NCBI RefSeq assembly: GCF_016616235.1
Contig: NZ_CP067100.1
Coordinates: forward strand, 3,035,001-3,099,000
DNA length: 64,000 bases
Source: Bradyrhizobium diazoefficiens
GTDB taxonomy: Bacteria > Pseudomonadota > Alphaproteobacteria > Rhizobiales > Xanthobacteraceae
Direction of reading: 5' to 3'
This document shows positions 18,669 to 28,264 of the stretch, one piece after another. The notes beneath the pieces were generated by a model. The model ran no database searches. It was given only the letters and a program-made list of their open reading frames with translations, and was not told the DNA's origin. How positions within the stretch are numbered: position 1 is the stretch's first letter; each line of letters begins with the position of its first letter. The translations under genes and the position numbers were made by a program.

Positions 18669-20621
18669 TTACTGCTGCGCGCCGCCAAGCAGCGGCGCGA
18701 GCAGCCCGCGCGTGACGCCTGGCGGCACGGCGTCTAGCCCAAGCACGGCGCTCGCAGCCGGCAGCGCTGCATCTGCCATCGCAGCGTGGCCTTCCGCGCT
18801 CGGATGCACGGCACCACCGTAGACAGCGGATAGCACGCCCCAGGTCGCATCGTGGATGTCGGTCGGCTGGCTCGCCGCGGGCAGGCCCTGCGGATAGGTC
18901 ATCGCGGCGAAATAGCTGTCGTTGGCGTCGCGGATCCAGCGGGCGCGAGGCAGGTAGGCGCGGTACTCCGAGGCGCCGCGGCCGCACAGCATCGGCTGGC
19001 TCGCCGCGCTCACGATGTCCGGATTGAAGCTTTGGCCGTTCTCGGCGAAACACGTCCGGTCGAATTCGGGGTCGTTGCCGGAATGCGCGCAAAAGCCGTG
19101 ATCGGCGAACGCGGCCTGGTGCGCGTCGACGAAGGTCATGCGATCGGCCTCAGGATCGCGGCACAGCGCGCCGCGGGTGCAGGTGGCGAGCCCCTTCAGC
19201 TGCGGTAGGAATTCGGTGTCGACGAAGGTCGAGACGCGGGCGAGGCGCTGCGGATCGGCGTTGAAGGCGGGATGGATATCGAAGCCGGCGCGGCCGCCGC
19301 GGCAGGGCACGCCGCCGTCGGCGAGCGCCGGATTGGCGTAGGAGACATAGACCACATGCGAGAGGTCGCCGCCGACGAGCGGCTTCAGTGCCTCGCGCAG
19401 GCGGACGAAATTCTGCGGCAGCTCGCGCGTCAGCGCGTCGCGGGAATCGTCGACGCTCGCCATCACGCCGGAGCGGCGGAACAATGCGCGCTCGGTCGCA
19501 GTGTCGACGATGACGTCGGCGACGAGACCGGAGAAGTAGACGTCATTGGCGCCGACCGAGAGCAGCACGAGGTCGAGCGTGCGGTCGGGCTGGCGCTTCC
19601 TGGCGGCGGTGAGCGCTTCGCGCAGCTCGGCGACCTGCGCATTCACGCTGGTGGTGCAGACGCCGGTCTTGCCGGGCGGACACTCGCGGGCACGCTGCGA
19701 GCCGAGCAGTCCGTCGCCGATGCTGGCGCCGGTGCAGGCGAGCGGCAGGAAGGTCACCGCGATGTGGGTGTAGCGAACCGCGAGCGCCAGCGCGGTGCGG
19801 GCCTGATAGCTGTAGAGCGAGCGGTGGCAGGGCGCGTTGAACCAGAGCGCGCCGTAACGCTGCCAGTTGGCAAGCGTATCCGGCGCCTCGCAGGCGCGGC
19901 CGCCCTTGTAGCCGGCGCGGCTCGGCCGGTAGTATTGCGCGCCGGCGGTGCCGAGATAGGAGCGGAAGCAGAAGCCTTCGTCCGATAGCGCCAGCGGCCG
20001 GTCCGGATTGCCTTCGCCCGAGGCGATGCTGTCCCCGAGGCCGGCGACGAAGATGTCGCGGACCGCGATCTCGGTTTGGACACGCTGGGTCGGATCGGAG
20101 CCGGAGGAGACGTCGACGGTTGCGACCGTCTGCTTGCCGTAGCGGACGCGCAAATTGATCGGCTCGGCGCAGTCGAACGTCGATTGTTGCGGCCCGTCGC
20201 CGTCGTCGAAGCTCCAGGCGCAGGTGGCGCCGACCGGCACCGCACCAGTGAGGCGCACGGTGACGGGGTGGTCGATGGGGGTGAGATAGTTCTCTTTGAC
20301 GTTATCGCGATTGCAGGGCTGGTTGACCCGGCCCTGCAGGTCGATGCAGAGCCGGTTGACCATGTTGCGGGCCCAGCCGCGGCCCTCGCTTTGGAGCTCC
20401 AGCGACTGCTCGGCGGCGAGGATGCTGCGGTTACGCGCGTTCTCGACATGGAGCAGGAAGTCGCGCTCCTCGCGGAACAGACGGAAGCGGTTGCGCACCT
20501 CCCAATTGATCTGCATCGCGCCGGCATCCTGCGCGGCAGCGCGTTCGGGCGGCAGAGCGGTCAGAATCCCCGCAAGCAACAGGGCGCCTGCGGCGAGGGT
20601 ACGGAGGGAAAGCTGGATCAT
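18669..20621 (-). CDS. Large secreted SGNH-hydrolase-like protein
   Basis: A 650-residue protein with a signal peptide (about 1-30, ending AAAQDA). A ~140-residue N-terminal region (WSFDDGDGPQQSTFDC, a PKD-like pattern) precedes an SGNH/GDSL esterase domain. Block I is FVAGLGDSIASGEGNP (catalytic Ser), and LVLLSVGANDVYFSG is the block III N. HPSAEGHAAMADA supplies the C-terminal D/HxxH histidine, at about residue 620. Many cysteines suggest disulfides in an extracytoplasmic setting. The natural ester substrate is unknown. The start at 20621 gives the signal peptide. Confidence 0.75.
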   Translation of the reverse strand: MIQLSLRTLAAGALLLAGILTALPPERAAAQDAGAMQINWEVRNRFRLFREERDFLLHVENARNRSILAAEQSLELQSEGRGWARNMVNRLCIDLQGRVNQPCNRDNVKENYLTPIDHPVTVRLTGAVPVGATCAWSFDDGDGPQQSTFDCAEPINLRVRYGKQTVATVDVSSGSDPTQRVQTEIAVRDIFVAGLGDSIASGEGNPDRPLALSDEGFCFRSYLGTAGAQYYRPSRAGYKGGRACEAPDTLANWQRYGALWFNAPCHRSLYSYQARTALALAVRYTHIAVTFLPLACTGASIGDGLLGSQRARECPPGKTGVCTTSVNAQVAELREALTAARKRQPDRTLDLVLLSVGANDVYFSGLVADVIVDTATERALFRRSGVMASVDDSRDALTRELPQNFVRLREALKPLVGGDLSHVVYVSYANPALADGGVPCRGGRAGFDIHPAFNADPQRLARVSTFVDTEFLPQLKGLATCTRGALCRDPEADRMTFVDAHQAAFADHGFCAHSGNDPEFDRTCFAENGQSFNPDIVSAASQPMLCGRGASEYRAYLPRARWIRDANDSYFAAMTYPQGLPAASQPTDIHDATWGVLSAVYGGAVHPSAEGHAAMADAALPAASAVLGLDAVPPGVTRGLLAPLLGGAQQ

Positions 20622-20717
20622 GGCCCGCGTCTTCAACGGCAAAGTTGAGGCGGAAATAAGAGAGGATTGCTCGCCCGCCTGCAACGTTTGTCTGGCTCTT
20701 TGCGGGCCGCGTGCAAC

Positions 20718-21800
20718 TCAGCGCTTGCTGGCCTGCCGCACCAGGCGCTCGCGCTCCATCGGGGTCACCTGCTTGGGCAAATTGGCCTGTGCGCAGGCTT
20801 CCGCCAGCCGCCGCCGCTCCTGCCAGGGCTGGACCACGTTCATCCAGAGCTCGCGGGTGCCCATGATCGAGATGGCGAGGCCGAACGGGATCACGAAATA
20901 GAGGATGCGGAACACCAGCAGGGTCGCCAGAAGCTGTTCGCGGCCGAATTCGGGCAGCGCCACCAGCATGGCGGCGTCGAACACGCCGATTGAGCCGGGG
21001 GCATGGCTGGCAAAGCCCAGCAGCGTCGCCAGGATGAACACGACGGCGAGCGAGAGGAAGTCGATCGGCGGATTGGCCGGGATCAGGAGGTACATCGCCA
21101 ATGCGCAGAAGCCGAGATCGACCACGCCGATCAGGATCTGCACCAAGGTCAGCGGCGCTGACGGCAGCACCACCTTCCAGCCCTTCTGGCCGAGCTCGCG
21201 GCGCTTCTCGCCCATACAGAGCCAGACCAGGTAGGCGGCGATCGCGGCGAGGCCACCGAATGCGATCAGCCGATTGATCGAGGAGGGCAGCTGATCCATG
21301 TACGAGGCGGCGTCCGGATGGATTGCCATGCCGATCGAGAGCACGAAGATGTTACCGAGCCAGAAGGTCAGGCCCGACAGGAAGCAGATCTTCGCGACGT
21401 CGATCGCGTTCAGCCCATAATCCGAATAGATCCGGAAACGGATCGCGCCGCCGGTAAAGACGGTGGCGCCGATGTTGTGGCCGATCGAATAGGACGTGAA
21501 GCTGGAGAGTGCTGCGATGCGATAGGGCACGTGCTTCTTGCCGATCGTTCGCAACGCAAAAAAGTCGTAGAAGGTCAGCGTACAGAACGCGAAGACGACA
21601 CAGATCGCCGCCAGGCCGATGTTTTCCCGGGGAATCTCGGTCAGCGCGGTCAGGATGACGCCGGTATCGATGCCTTTGAGGGTCCGCACAAGCGTAGTGA
21701 CCGCGAAGGCGATGATGAAGACGCTCGCGGCAACTCCGAGCCGTCGCCAGCCGATCCATCTTTTGAAGCCGCGTTTCAGCGCGGGCAGCAGTCCGTGCAT
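20718..21800 (-). CDS. MprF/UPF0104-type integral membrane protein
   Basis: A 360-residue protein with about eight membrane helices. It resembles the flippase-like domain of lysylphosphatidylglycerol synthetases (TYFDFFALR region, SYSIGHNIGATVFTGGAIRFRIY, GFASHAPGSIGVFDAAML). It has no C-terminal aminoacyl-transferase domain, so it is the transmembrane half only. Homologues are linked to moving lipids or lipid-linked products across the inner membrane. The gene appears monocistronic, and the substrate cannot be inferred. Confidence 0.8.
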   Translation of the reverse strand: MHGLLPALKRGFKRWIGWRRLGVAASVFIIAFAVTTLVRTLKGIDTGVILTALTEIPRENIGLAAICVVFAFCTLTFYDFFALRTIGKKHVPYRIAALSSFTSYSIGHNIGATVFTGGAIRFRIYSDYGLNAIDVAKICFLSGLTFWLGNIFVLSIGMAIHPDAASYMDQLPSSINRLIAFGGLAAIAAYLVWLCMGEKRRELGQKGWKVVLPSAPLTLVQILIGVVDLGFCALAMYLLIPANPPIDFLSLAVVFILATLLGFASHAPGSIGVFDAAMLVALPEFGREQLLATLLVFRILYFVIPFGLAISIMGTRELWMNVVQPWQERRRLAEACAQANLPKQVTPMERERLVRQASKR

Positions 21801-22226
21801 TCATCCTCCCGGCAGGGGGCAAGACCGACCGGGCCAGGCATTGGCCGGTCGGACGCGATCACCGCCACACGTTGGCGTCGATCGCTAGCATGATCCAGCT
21901 CATTTAAGGCAAAAACCGCGACTTGTGCAGCCCTTGACAAGGATAGGTTCTGCATCAGACCCGCTACTTTTGTCATACGCAGTTCACATCGGAGGCGCGT
22001 TAAGCATATGAGTCGTGACGCCGGCCCGGATCGCCGTCCGTGCCTTGGCAGGGTTTCAAATCCTGGCGCCGGCGCCCTTGTTCCAGCGTAAAGCGATGCA
22101 CGCTTTTTTGGAACGTGGATGGCATGTGCTCGTTAGCGCCCCATCAGCAATCGAACATGGCGGAATGTCCGGCTTTTCGCGCAAGCCGATGCCCCCGTGT
22201 TCCCGAAACCCGAAAGGATCGGACAG
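21801..22226. other. Intergenic region upstream of the DUF892 gene
   Basis: 426 bp between divergent genes. Small reading frames here have no family features or codon pattern that would support them. The region holds an EcfG-type promoter (22110-22134) for the downstream stress gene and a GC-rich palindromic stretch near 22062-22077. I see no clear housekeeping promoter for the minus-strand gene. Confidence 0.55.
22110..22134 (+). promoter_or_regulatory. EcfG-type general stress promoter (GGAAC-N16-CGTT)
   Basis: GGAAC at 22110-22114 and CGTT at 22131-22134 are separated by 16 bp, the exact consensus of alphaproteobacterial EcfG sigma factors. The predicted start would be near 22142, giving a leader of about 85 bases for the DUF892 gene, a family often found in the general stress regulon. 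Confidence 0.65.
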
Positions 22227-22733
22227 ATGGGACTGTTCACAAAAGACATCAAAACCATGAACGACCTGTTCGTGCACCAGCTCCAGGATATCTACTACGC
22301 GGAGCAGCAGCTCACCAAGGCGCTGCCGAAGATGGCAAATAAGGCCACCGATCCGCAGTTGAAGCAGGGCTTTTTGACGCACCTCGAAGAGACCAAGCAG
22401 CACGTCGCGCGCCTCGAGGAAGTGTTCAAGATGCACGGTGCCCAGGTGAAGGCGGTCGACTGCCCGGCAATCGACGGCATCATCGAGGAAGCCGACGAGA
22501 CCGCCGGCGAGGTCGCCGACAAGGCTGTGCTCGATGCGGCGCTCATCAATGCGGCGCAGGCTGCCGAACATTACGAGATCGTCCGCTACGGCAGCCTGAT
22601 TGCCTGGGCCAAGCAGCTCGGCCGCAACGATTGCGCCAGCGTGCTCGCCAAGACGCTCGAGGAAGAGAAGGCGACCGACAAGAAGCTGACCACCATCGCC
22701 GAGAGCAAGGTCAATCTGCGCGCGGCGAGCTAA
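22227..22733 (+). CDS. DUF892 (YciE/YciF) ferritin-like stress protein
   Basis: A 168-residue all-helical protein. The family opening LFVHQLQDIYYAEQQLTKALPKM is followed by repeated E/H-x2-H/E motifs (THLEETKQHVARLEEVF, AAEHYEIVRYG) of a ferritin-like four-helix bundle that may bind two metals. DUF892 proteins are induced by osmotic, desiccation and general stress, but their activity is unsettled. The ATG at 22227 follows an AAAGGA site; an upstream in-frame start adds 10 residues. An EcfG-type promoter lies upstream. Confidence 0.9.
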   Translation: MGLFTKDIKTMNDLFVHQLQDIYYAEQQLTKALPKMANKATDPQLKQGFLTHLEETKQHVARLEEVFKMHGAQVKAVDCPAIDGIIEEADETAGEVADKAVLDAALINAAQAAEHYEIVRYGSLIAWAKQLGRNDCASVLAKTLEEEKATDKKLTTIAESKVNLRAAS

Positions 22734-22800
22734 GCCGAACGAACTTCCGTCAGGAGACGCCGTGCAGCCGCGCGGCGTCTCCTTTCGGGCTTTGCCTATT

Positions 22801-24039
22801 CTATCTGTTCTGCGGCACCGCCTGCTCGTCCCGGTATTTCAGTCCGAACATCAGGGCAACCACCGCGAAGGCCGCAATGGTCGCCGCAAAGACCAGGCTC
22901 GCCACGGTCATGCTCGTTACTGTCGAGAGCACGCCGATCCCGATCACTGGAAGCGCGTTGCCGAGAAAGCAGCAGATGAAATAGGCCGAGACCACCTCGG
23001 CACGGCGATCATCCGGTGCGATCTGGTTCACCACCTGCAGGCTGCCGCGATAGCCGAGGCCTGCGGCGACGCCGCAGATCGCGGTCGACGCGATCATGAT
23101 TGCGAGCGACCCAACGAATTGGGCGGCCGCGAGCAGCGCAAGGCTCGGCAGCATCAAACCGAGCGACCACAGCATCGCGGTGCGGCTGGACAGTGACCGC
23201 GTCAGGGCGATGACCAGGGCAACGGCAGCGGCGAGCTCGAGGAAGATCGCGCCGGCGACGGCGTGGCTGGTGACATGCAGCTCGTTGGCGAGCACGCTCG
23301 GTGCAAGCGCGGCGAAAAAGGCAACGAGGGCCATGGCGCCGAAGCCCGTCACGGCAGGCGCCACGAACCGGGGCCGGATCGACGACGGAACGCCTGCGCG
23401 CGGCCGGATCGACAGCTGCGCGAACGCGGCCAGCGGCCGATCCACGGTCTCGCGCGCGAACGCGAGCAGCGCCGCGACGATGACCAGCACCGCGAGATAG
23501 GCGATGAACGGGGTTCGCAGCGGAAGCGCGACATATTCGGCAAGCAGGCCGGCGATCAGCGCGCCGAGGCCGAGGCCGGTGAAGTTCGCGATCGTCGCAA
23601 TCACGGTGGCGCGCGAGCGGTCCTGTTCCGCGATCAACTCGGCAAGCCACGCGGTGCCTGTTCCGGCGCCGATCCCGATGGCGAGGCCGCTCAGCACCCG
23701 CGCCACATACAGCGAAGCGACCCCGTGTGCGAACAGGAAGACCAGCGCGCCCGTGATGGCGATGCCGATCGCAATGACCGCCGTGCGCCGTCGCCCGACC
23801 TCGTCCGACATCCGGCCGAATACCAGGAGCGCGGTCAAATTGCCGATGACGTAGACGGCATAGATCAGCGTCAACGTGATCTGGGAGAAGCCGAACTGCT
23901 GCTTGTAGATGACATAGAGCGGGGTCGCGATGGTGCTGCCGGCGAACAGCGCCCCAATCAAGCAGCCGACGGCAATGATGGTTGCGGTCTTGCCGAGCTC
24001 CGATGTTCCTGGAATCGAGGTGTTGCCAGCTCTCGCCAT
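22801..24039 (-). CDS. MFS transporter, 12-helix drug-efflux type
   Basis: A 412-residue protein with about 12 hydrophobic helices. The MFS loop 2-3 signature appears as GRMSDEVGRRR, and the helix-4 region as VLSGLAIGIGAGTGTAWLAEL. This places it in the sugar/drug efflux-like families, with no recognisable substrate motif. I prefer the ATG at 24039 (MARAGN), which has a GGCAGGA ribosome site, over 24063. It is divergent from another MFS gene across a 220-bp spacer with an inverted repeat. Confidence 0.82.
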   Translation of the reverse strand: MARAGNTSIPGTSELGKTATIIAVGCLIGALFAGSTIATPLYVIYKQQFGFSQITLTLIYAVYVIGNLTALLVFGRMSDEVGRRRTAVIAIGIAITGALVFLFAHGVASLYVARVLSGLAIGIGAGTGTAWLAELIAEQDRSRATVIATIANFTGLGLGALIAGLLAEYVALPLRTPFIAYLAVLVIVAALLAFARETVDRPLAAFAQLSIRPRAGVPSSIRPRFVAPAVTGFGAMALVAFFAALAPSVLANELHVTSHAVAGAIFLELAAAVALVIALTRSLSSRTAMLWSLGLMLPSLALLAAAQFVGSLAIMIASTAICGVAAGLGYRGSLQVVNQIAPDDRRAEVVSAYFICCFLGNALPVIGIGVLSTVTSMTVASLVFAATIAAFAVVALMFGLKYRDEQAVPQNR

Positions 24040-24182
24040 GACGTCCTGCCTTGAAGGGAACATGAAAGGATCAATCGAAGCGATCTCGCCCTGTTCCCAT
24101 GCTTCCGCGCGGACGGGACTTGCACGGCGAGCAGGGCGCGACGCTTCGTCTCCCGCGAAAAACTACGATGTATCGTGCGGCG

Positions 24183-24206
24183 ATGCTTCGATCATAACCG
24201 AAGCAT
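24183..24206. promoter_or_regulatory. Inverted repeat ATGCTTCG-N8-CGAAGCAT, candidate operator
   Basis: Perfect 8-bp arms with an 8-bp spacer, 24 bp total, in the spacer between two divergent MFS pump genes and 54 bp upstream of the plus-strand gene. This fits a TetR- or MarR-type operator controlling one or both pumps. No regulator gene is adjacent. Confidence 0.5.
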
Positions 24207-24259
24207 GATGGCGCGATGGAGGTGTATGTTTCGCATGGGGCTGCAATCGAGGTGGCAGC

Positions 24260-25669
24260 ATGCGAGCAAGCACCATCAAATTCGAAATCTTCGACGGCGG
24301 AGCCGGCATCTCGCATGCGGGCTCGCGCCTTGCAACGTCCCTCACGCTGGCTGCGATGAGCCTCGGCTATGCCGTGGTGCAGCTCGACATTACTATCGTC
24401 AATACCGCGCTTGATGCCATGGGCAAGACGCTCGGCGGCGGCGTTGCCGAAGTGCAATGGGTGGTCAGCGCCTACACCATCGCGTTTGCCGCCTTCATCC
24501 TGACGGCGGGCGCGCTCGGCGACCGCATCGGCGCCAAGCGCATCTTCATGGCGGGATTCGCGATCTTCACCGCGGCCTCACTGGCGTGTGCGCTATCGCC
24601 CAATGCCATCATGCTGATCGCCGCACGGCTGGTCCAGGGATTGGCGGCGGCGATCCTGGTGCCGAACTCGCTCGCGCTGCTCAATCATGCCTATGCGGAC
24701 GATCGCGCGCGCGGCCGCGCCGTTGCGGTCTGGGCGGCAGGCGCCAGCCTTGCGCTGACCGCCGGCCCGTTCGTCGGCGGCGCACTGATCACGCTGGTCG
24801 GCTGGCGCGCGATCTTCCTGGTCAATCTGCCGATCGGGCTCGCCGGCCTGTGGCTGAGTTGGCGCTACGCGACCGAGACCACGCGCGCAACCTCGCGCGA
24901 GATTGATCTGCCCGGACAGCTCGGCGCGATCGGTGCGCTTGGTGCGCTCGCCGGCGCGATCATCGAAGCCGGCGCGCTCGGCTGGGGCCATCCTGCGGTA
25001 ATCGGAGCTTTTGTCGCGGCGGCTGTTCTCGCCGTGCTCTTCATCTGGCGCGAGAACCGCGCGGCGCAGCCGATGCTGCCGCTGTCGCTATTCAGCCACC
25101 GGCTGTTTACCCTGACGACGGTCGTCGGCCTCCTCGTCAACGTCGCGATCTATGGCCTGATCTTCGTGCTCAGCCTGTACTTCCAGCGGGTCAACGGCCT
25201 CTCGGCATGGTGGACCGGCCTCGCCTTCGTGCCGATGATGGGTGCAGTGCTACCGGTCAACTTGCTGGCGCCGCGGCTCGCCGAACGCATCGGATCCTGC
25301 CCGACCATCGTCGTCGGTGCCTGCATCTCGGCATTCGGTTGCCTCGGCCTGCTCTGGATCGGGACCGGGACGAGCTACTGGGCGATCTGCACGCAGTTGA
25401 TCGCCATCAGCGGCGGACTTGGTCTCTTGGTGCCGCCGCTGACCTCGACCTTGCTCGGGAGCGTCGAGAAGCCGCGATCCGGCATTGCCGCCGGCGTGCT
25501 GAACGCGACGCGGCAGACCGGCAGCGTGCTCGGCGTCGCGCTGTTCGGCTCGCTGGTGGCCCCGGAAGCAACCTTCATGATCGGGATGCATCTGTCGCTG
25601 ATCATTTCCGCCGCCGTCCTGCTGCTTGCTGCGGCCGTGATCGGCCTTGGCGCGAAGGTACAGGGGTAA
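24260..25669 (+). CDS. MFS multidrug efflux pump, DHA2 (14-helix) family
   Basis: A 469-residue protein. The DHA2 motif D1 is visible as LDITIVNTALDAMG in helix 1, then WVVSAYTIAFAAFILTAGALGDRIGAKR for the loop 2-3 signature and GAGASLALTAGPFVGG-like helix-5 motif C. About 14 membrane helices are expected, as in EmrB or QacA-type proton antiporters. The ATG follows GAGGTGG. No membrane-fusion partner (EmrA) is present. Confidence 0.87.
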   Translation: MRASTIKFEIFDGGAGISHAGSRLATSLTLAAMSLGYAVVQLDITIVNTALDAMGKTLGGGVAEVQWVVSAYTIAFAAFILTAGALGDRIGAKRIFMAGFAIFTAASLACALSPNAIMLIAARLVQGLAAAILVPNSLALLNHAYADDRARGRAVAVWAAGASLALTAGPFVGGALITLVGWRAIFLVNLPIGLAGLWLSWRYATETTRATSREIDLPGQLGAIGALGALAGAIIEAGALGWGHPAVIGAFVAAAVLAVLFIWRENRAAQPMLPLSLFSHRLFTLTTVVGLLVNVAIYGLIFVLSLYFQRVNGLSAWWTGLAFVPMMGAVLPVNLLAPRLAERIGSCPTIVVGACISAFGCLGLLWIGTGTSYWAICTQLIAISGGLGLLVPPLTSTLLGSVEKPRSGIAAGVLNATRQTGSVLGVALFGSLVAPEATFMIGMHLSLIISAAVLLLAAAVIGLGAKVQG

Positions 25670-25782
25670 ACAACGCGAGCGACCGCACACATTGTCTGTT
25701 CACCATTCTTCGAACCGGCGCAGAACTGGTTACCGACTGTCCACCCTCTGCCGGTTCTAGTGCGCTGGAACAGGGGCGGGCA

Positions 25783-28182
25783 ATGTATCAAATTCTTTAC
25801 TGTCTCACCGACCAGCATGATTGGCGCCTGGTCGCACTCGGCGGCGCGGTGTGTCTGCTGGCCAGTGCGGCGGCGATCAGCTTGTTTCACCGGGCGCGTG
25901 CGGCGCGCGGGGGCGCTCGCGTGGCGTGGATCGCGCTCGATGCTGCCGTTACCGGCTGCGGCATCTGGGCCACCCATTTCATCGCGATGCAGGCGTACGG
26001 GCCGGGCGCCGGCGGCGCCTACAACATCCCCGTGACGGTGCTGTCGCTGATCTTTGCGATCGCGGTCACTTTTATCGGTCTCAGCATCTCGGTGTCGACG
26101 ACGCGCGGACCCCTGATTGCATTCGGCGGAGCCGTCGTCGGCGGCGGCGTGGCGGCGATGCACTACACCGGCATGATGGCGTTGGAGATTCCCGCCCATG
26201 TCGGCTGGGCGACCGGTACCGTGACCGTCTCGATCCTGCTCGGCATTGTCTTTGGATCGTTCGCTTTCCTCGTCGCGGGACGGCGCGACAGCGTGTCGAG
26301 CGCTCTCGGCGCGACGGTCCTGCTGACGGTCGCCATCGTCTCACATCATTTCACCGCCATGGGCGCGCTGGAGTTGACGCCTGATCCGGCACTCGTCGTC
26401 AGCGGTCTTTCGATCCCGCCGGCATCGTTGTCGATCCTGACCGCCAGCGCGGCCGCCGGCATTATCGCCATCGCGCTCGCGGCGGCCATACTCGATCGGC
26501 GCGCGAAAAGCGAGATCGGACGTCAGCAGGTCGTGCTGGACACCGCGCTCGAGAACATGTCGCAGGGCCTGTGCATGTTCGACGCGGACGGCAGGATCAT
26601 GCTGTTCAACGAGCGTTACGCGGCAATGCTCCGTTGCACCGACATCGCGCTCGCAGGCCGCCTGCTGGTCGACGTGCTCAAGGAAGAGCAGGCCAAGGGC
26701 CAGTGGCAGGGCGACGCGGATCAATTCTTTGCGCGCCTCGTCGCCGACGCACGCGAGGGCCGCACCACGACCGACGTCGTCGACCGGTTCGGACGCTCCA
26801 TCCGCGTCGTCAACCAGCCGATGCAGGGCGGCGGCTGGGTCGCAACCTTCGAGGACATTACCGAATGGCTGGAGGCACAGGCCAAGATCTCGCACATGGC
26901 GCGGCATGACGCGCTGACCAGCCTGCCGAACCGCGTGCTGTTCCACGAACAGCTCGAGCAGGGACTGCGCCGGACCAGGTCCGGCGACCAGCTGGCAGTG
27001 CTCTGCCTCGACCTCGATCATTTCAAGGACATCAACGATTCGCTCGGCCACCCCATCGGCGATGCGCTGCTGAAAGAGGTCGGCCGCAGGCTGAAGGCCA
27101 CCGTCGGCGAGAACGACACCGTGGCGCGGCTCGGCGGCGACGAGTTCGCCGTGGTCCAGATCGGACGTTCCGAGGAAGCCGCGGCCAGATCCCTTGCCGG
27201 CCGCCTCGTCGAGGTGATCTCGGCGCCTTACCAGATCGAGGACCATCAGATCGTGATCGGCGTCTCGATCGGCATCTCGCTGTCGCCGCAGGACGGGAGC
27301 GATCCGGACGAGCTGTTGAAGAACGCCGACCTTGCGCTGTACCGCGCCAAGGCGGACGGCCGCGGCACCTATCGCTTCTTCGAGACCGGCATGGACGCGC
27401 GCGCGCAGGCGCGGCGCCTCCTGGAGATGGATCTGCGCGCGGCGCTTCAGCGCAACGAGTTTGCGGTCTACTACCAGCCGATCCGCGACGTCGCCAGCGA
27501 CCAGGTCGTCGCGTTCGAGGCCTTGCTCCGCTGGAACCATCCGCAGCGCGGCCTGATCTCGCCTATCAACTTCATTCCGCTCGCCGAGGAGACCGGCCTC
27601 ATTCTCCAGCTCGGTGAGTTCGTGCTGCGGCGGGCCTGTATCGATGCGGCGACCTGGCCGGAAGAGATCGGCGTCGCTGTCAACCTGTCGCCGGTGCAGT
27701 TCAAGAATCCGACCCTGATCGCGTCCGTGACTGAGGCGCTGGAGACGTCAGGGCTCGCTGCGCGCCGCCTCGAGCTTGAGATCACCGAATCCGTGCTGCT
27801 GCAGAACAGCGAGACGACGTTGACGACCCTGCACGAGCTGCGCGCCATGGGCGTGCGGATCTCGCTCGACGATTTCGGCACCGGCTATTCGTCGCTGAGC
27901 TATCTGCGCAGCTTCCCGTTCGACAAGATCAAGATCGACCGCTCGTTCGTGTCGGAGCTGGCGACGCGCGAGGATTCCATGGCGATCATCCGCGCCGTCA
28001 CCGGTCTTGGCCGCAGCCTCGGCATCGTCACCACCGCGGAAGGCGTCGAGAACGACGCGCAGCTCGAGCTACTGCGGCGCGAGGGCTGCACCCAGGCGCA
28101 AGGCTATCTGTTCAGCAAGCCGCGGCCTGCCTCCGACGTCGCGAGCATGCTGGAGCGTCCGCAGCTACGCGCGTCGGCCTAG
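25783..28182 (+). CDS. MHYT-PAS-GGDEF-EAL cyclic-di-GMP turnover protein
   Basis: A 799-residue membrane protein. An N-terminal MHYT sensor (about 1-240) has seven helices with the repeats WATHFIAMQAY, MHYTGMMAL and HHFTAMGAL, a proposed copper or gas site. A PAS domain follows (about 250-365), then GGDEF (about 375-535; intact RLGGDEFAVV), then EAL (about 550-795; ALLRWNHP, DDFGTGYSSLSYL, KIDRSFV). Both catalytic domains keep key motifs, so it could make or break c-di-GMP. The ATG at 25783 follows AGGGGCGGG; longer versions start inside the MFS gene. It may act on motility together with the flagellar locus, by inference. Confidence 0.9.
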   Translation: MYQILYCLTDQHDWRLVALGGAVCLLASAAAISLFHRARAARGGARVAWIALDAAVTGCGIWATHFIAMQAYGPGAGGAYNIPVTVLSLIFAIAVTFIGLSISVSTTRGPLIAFGGAVVGGGVAAMHYTGMMALEIPAHVGWATGTVTVSILLGIVFGSFAFLVAGRRDSVSSALGATVLLTVAIVSHHFTAMGALELTPDPALVVSGLSIPPASLSILTASAAAGIIAIALAAAILDRRAKSEIGRQQVVLDTALENMSQGLCMFDADGRIMLFNERYAAMLRCTDIALAGRLLVDVLKEEQAKGQWQGDADQFFARLVADAREGRTTTDVVDRFGRSIRVVNQPMQGGGWVATFEDITEWLEAQAKISHMARHDALTSLPNRVLFHEQLEQGLRRTRSGDQLAVLCLDLDHFKDINDSLGHPIGDALLKEVGRRLKATVGENDTVARLGGDEFAVVQIGRSEEAAARSLAGRLVEVISAPYQIEDHQIVIGVSIGISLSPQDGSDPDELLKNADLALYRAKADGRGTYRFFETGMDARAQARRLLEMDLRAALQRNEFAVYYQPIRDVASDQVVAFEALLRWNHPQRGLISPINFIPLAEETGLILQLGEFVLRRACIDAATWPEEIGVAVNLSPVQFKNPTLIASVTEALETSGLAARRLELEITESVLLQNSETTLTTLHELRAMGVRISLDDFGTGYSSLSYLRSFPFDKIKIDRSFVSELATREDSMAIIRAVTGLGRSLGIVTTAEGVENDAQLELLRREGCTQAQGYLFSKPRPASDVASMLERPQLRASA

Positions 28183-28192
28183 AATTTTTTGT

Positions 28193-28264
28193 TTGAGCAT
28201 GATCTCCGCGCAAACGCGTTTGTCGCGAGGGAAAACCGCTGTACAGTTTCCAGAGCATGCTCTA
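28193..28264. repeat. Dispersed palindromic repeat, family B copy 1
   Basis: The element begins TTGAGCATGATC and ends GAGCATGCTCTA, with GAAAACCGCTGTACAGTTTCC in the middle. It matches the copy at 33181-33262 (shared TTGAGCAkGATCTCCGCGCAAA and AAAACCGCTG). It lies just after the GGDEF-EAL gene and its end reaches the stop of the convergent gene. Confidence 0.75.

Noticed and set aside
25207..25782. N-terminal extension of the GGDEF-EAL gene
   Set aside because: It overlaps the MFS gene in another frame. The ATG at 25783 has a strong ribosome site and begins directly with the MHYT sensor.
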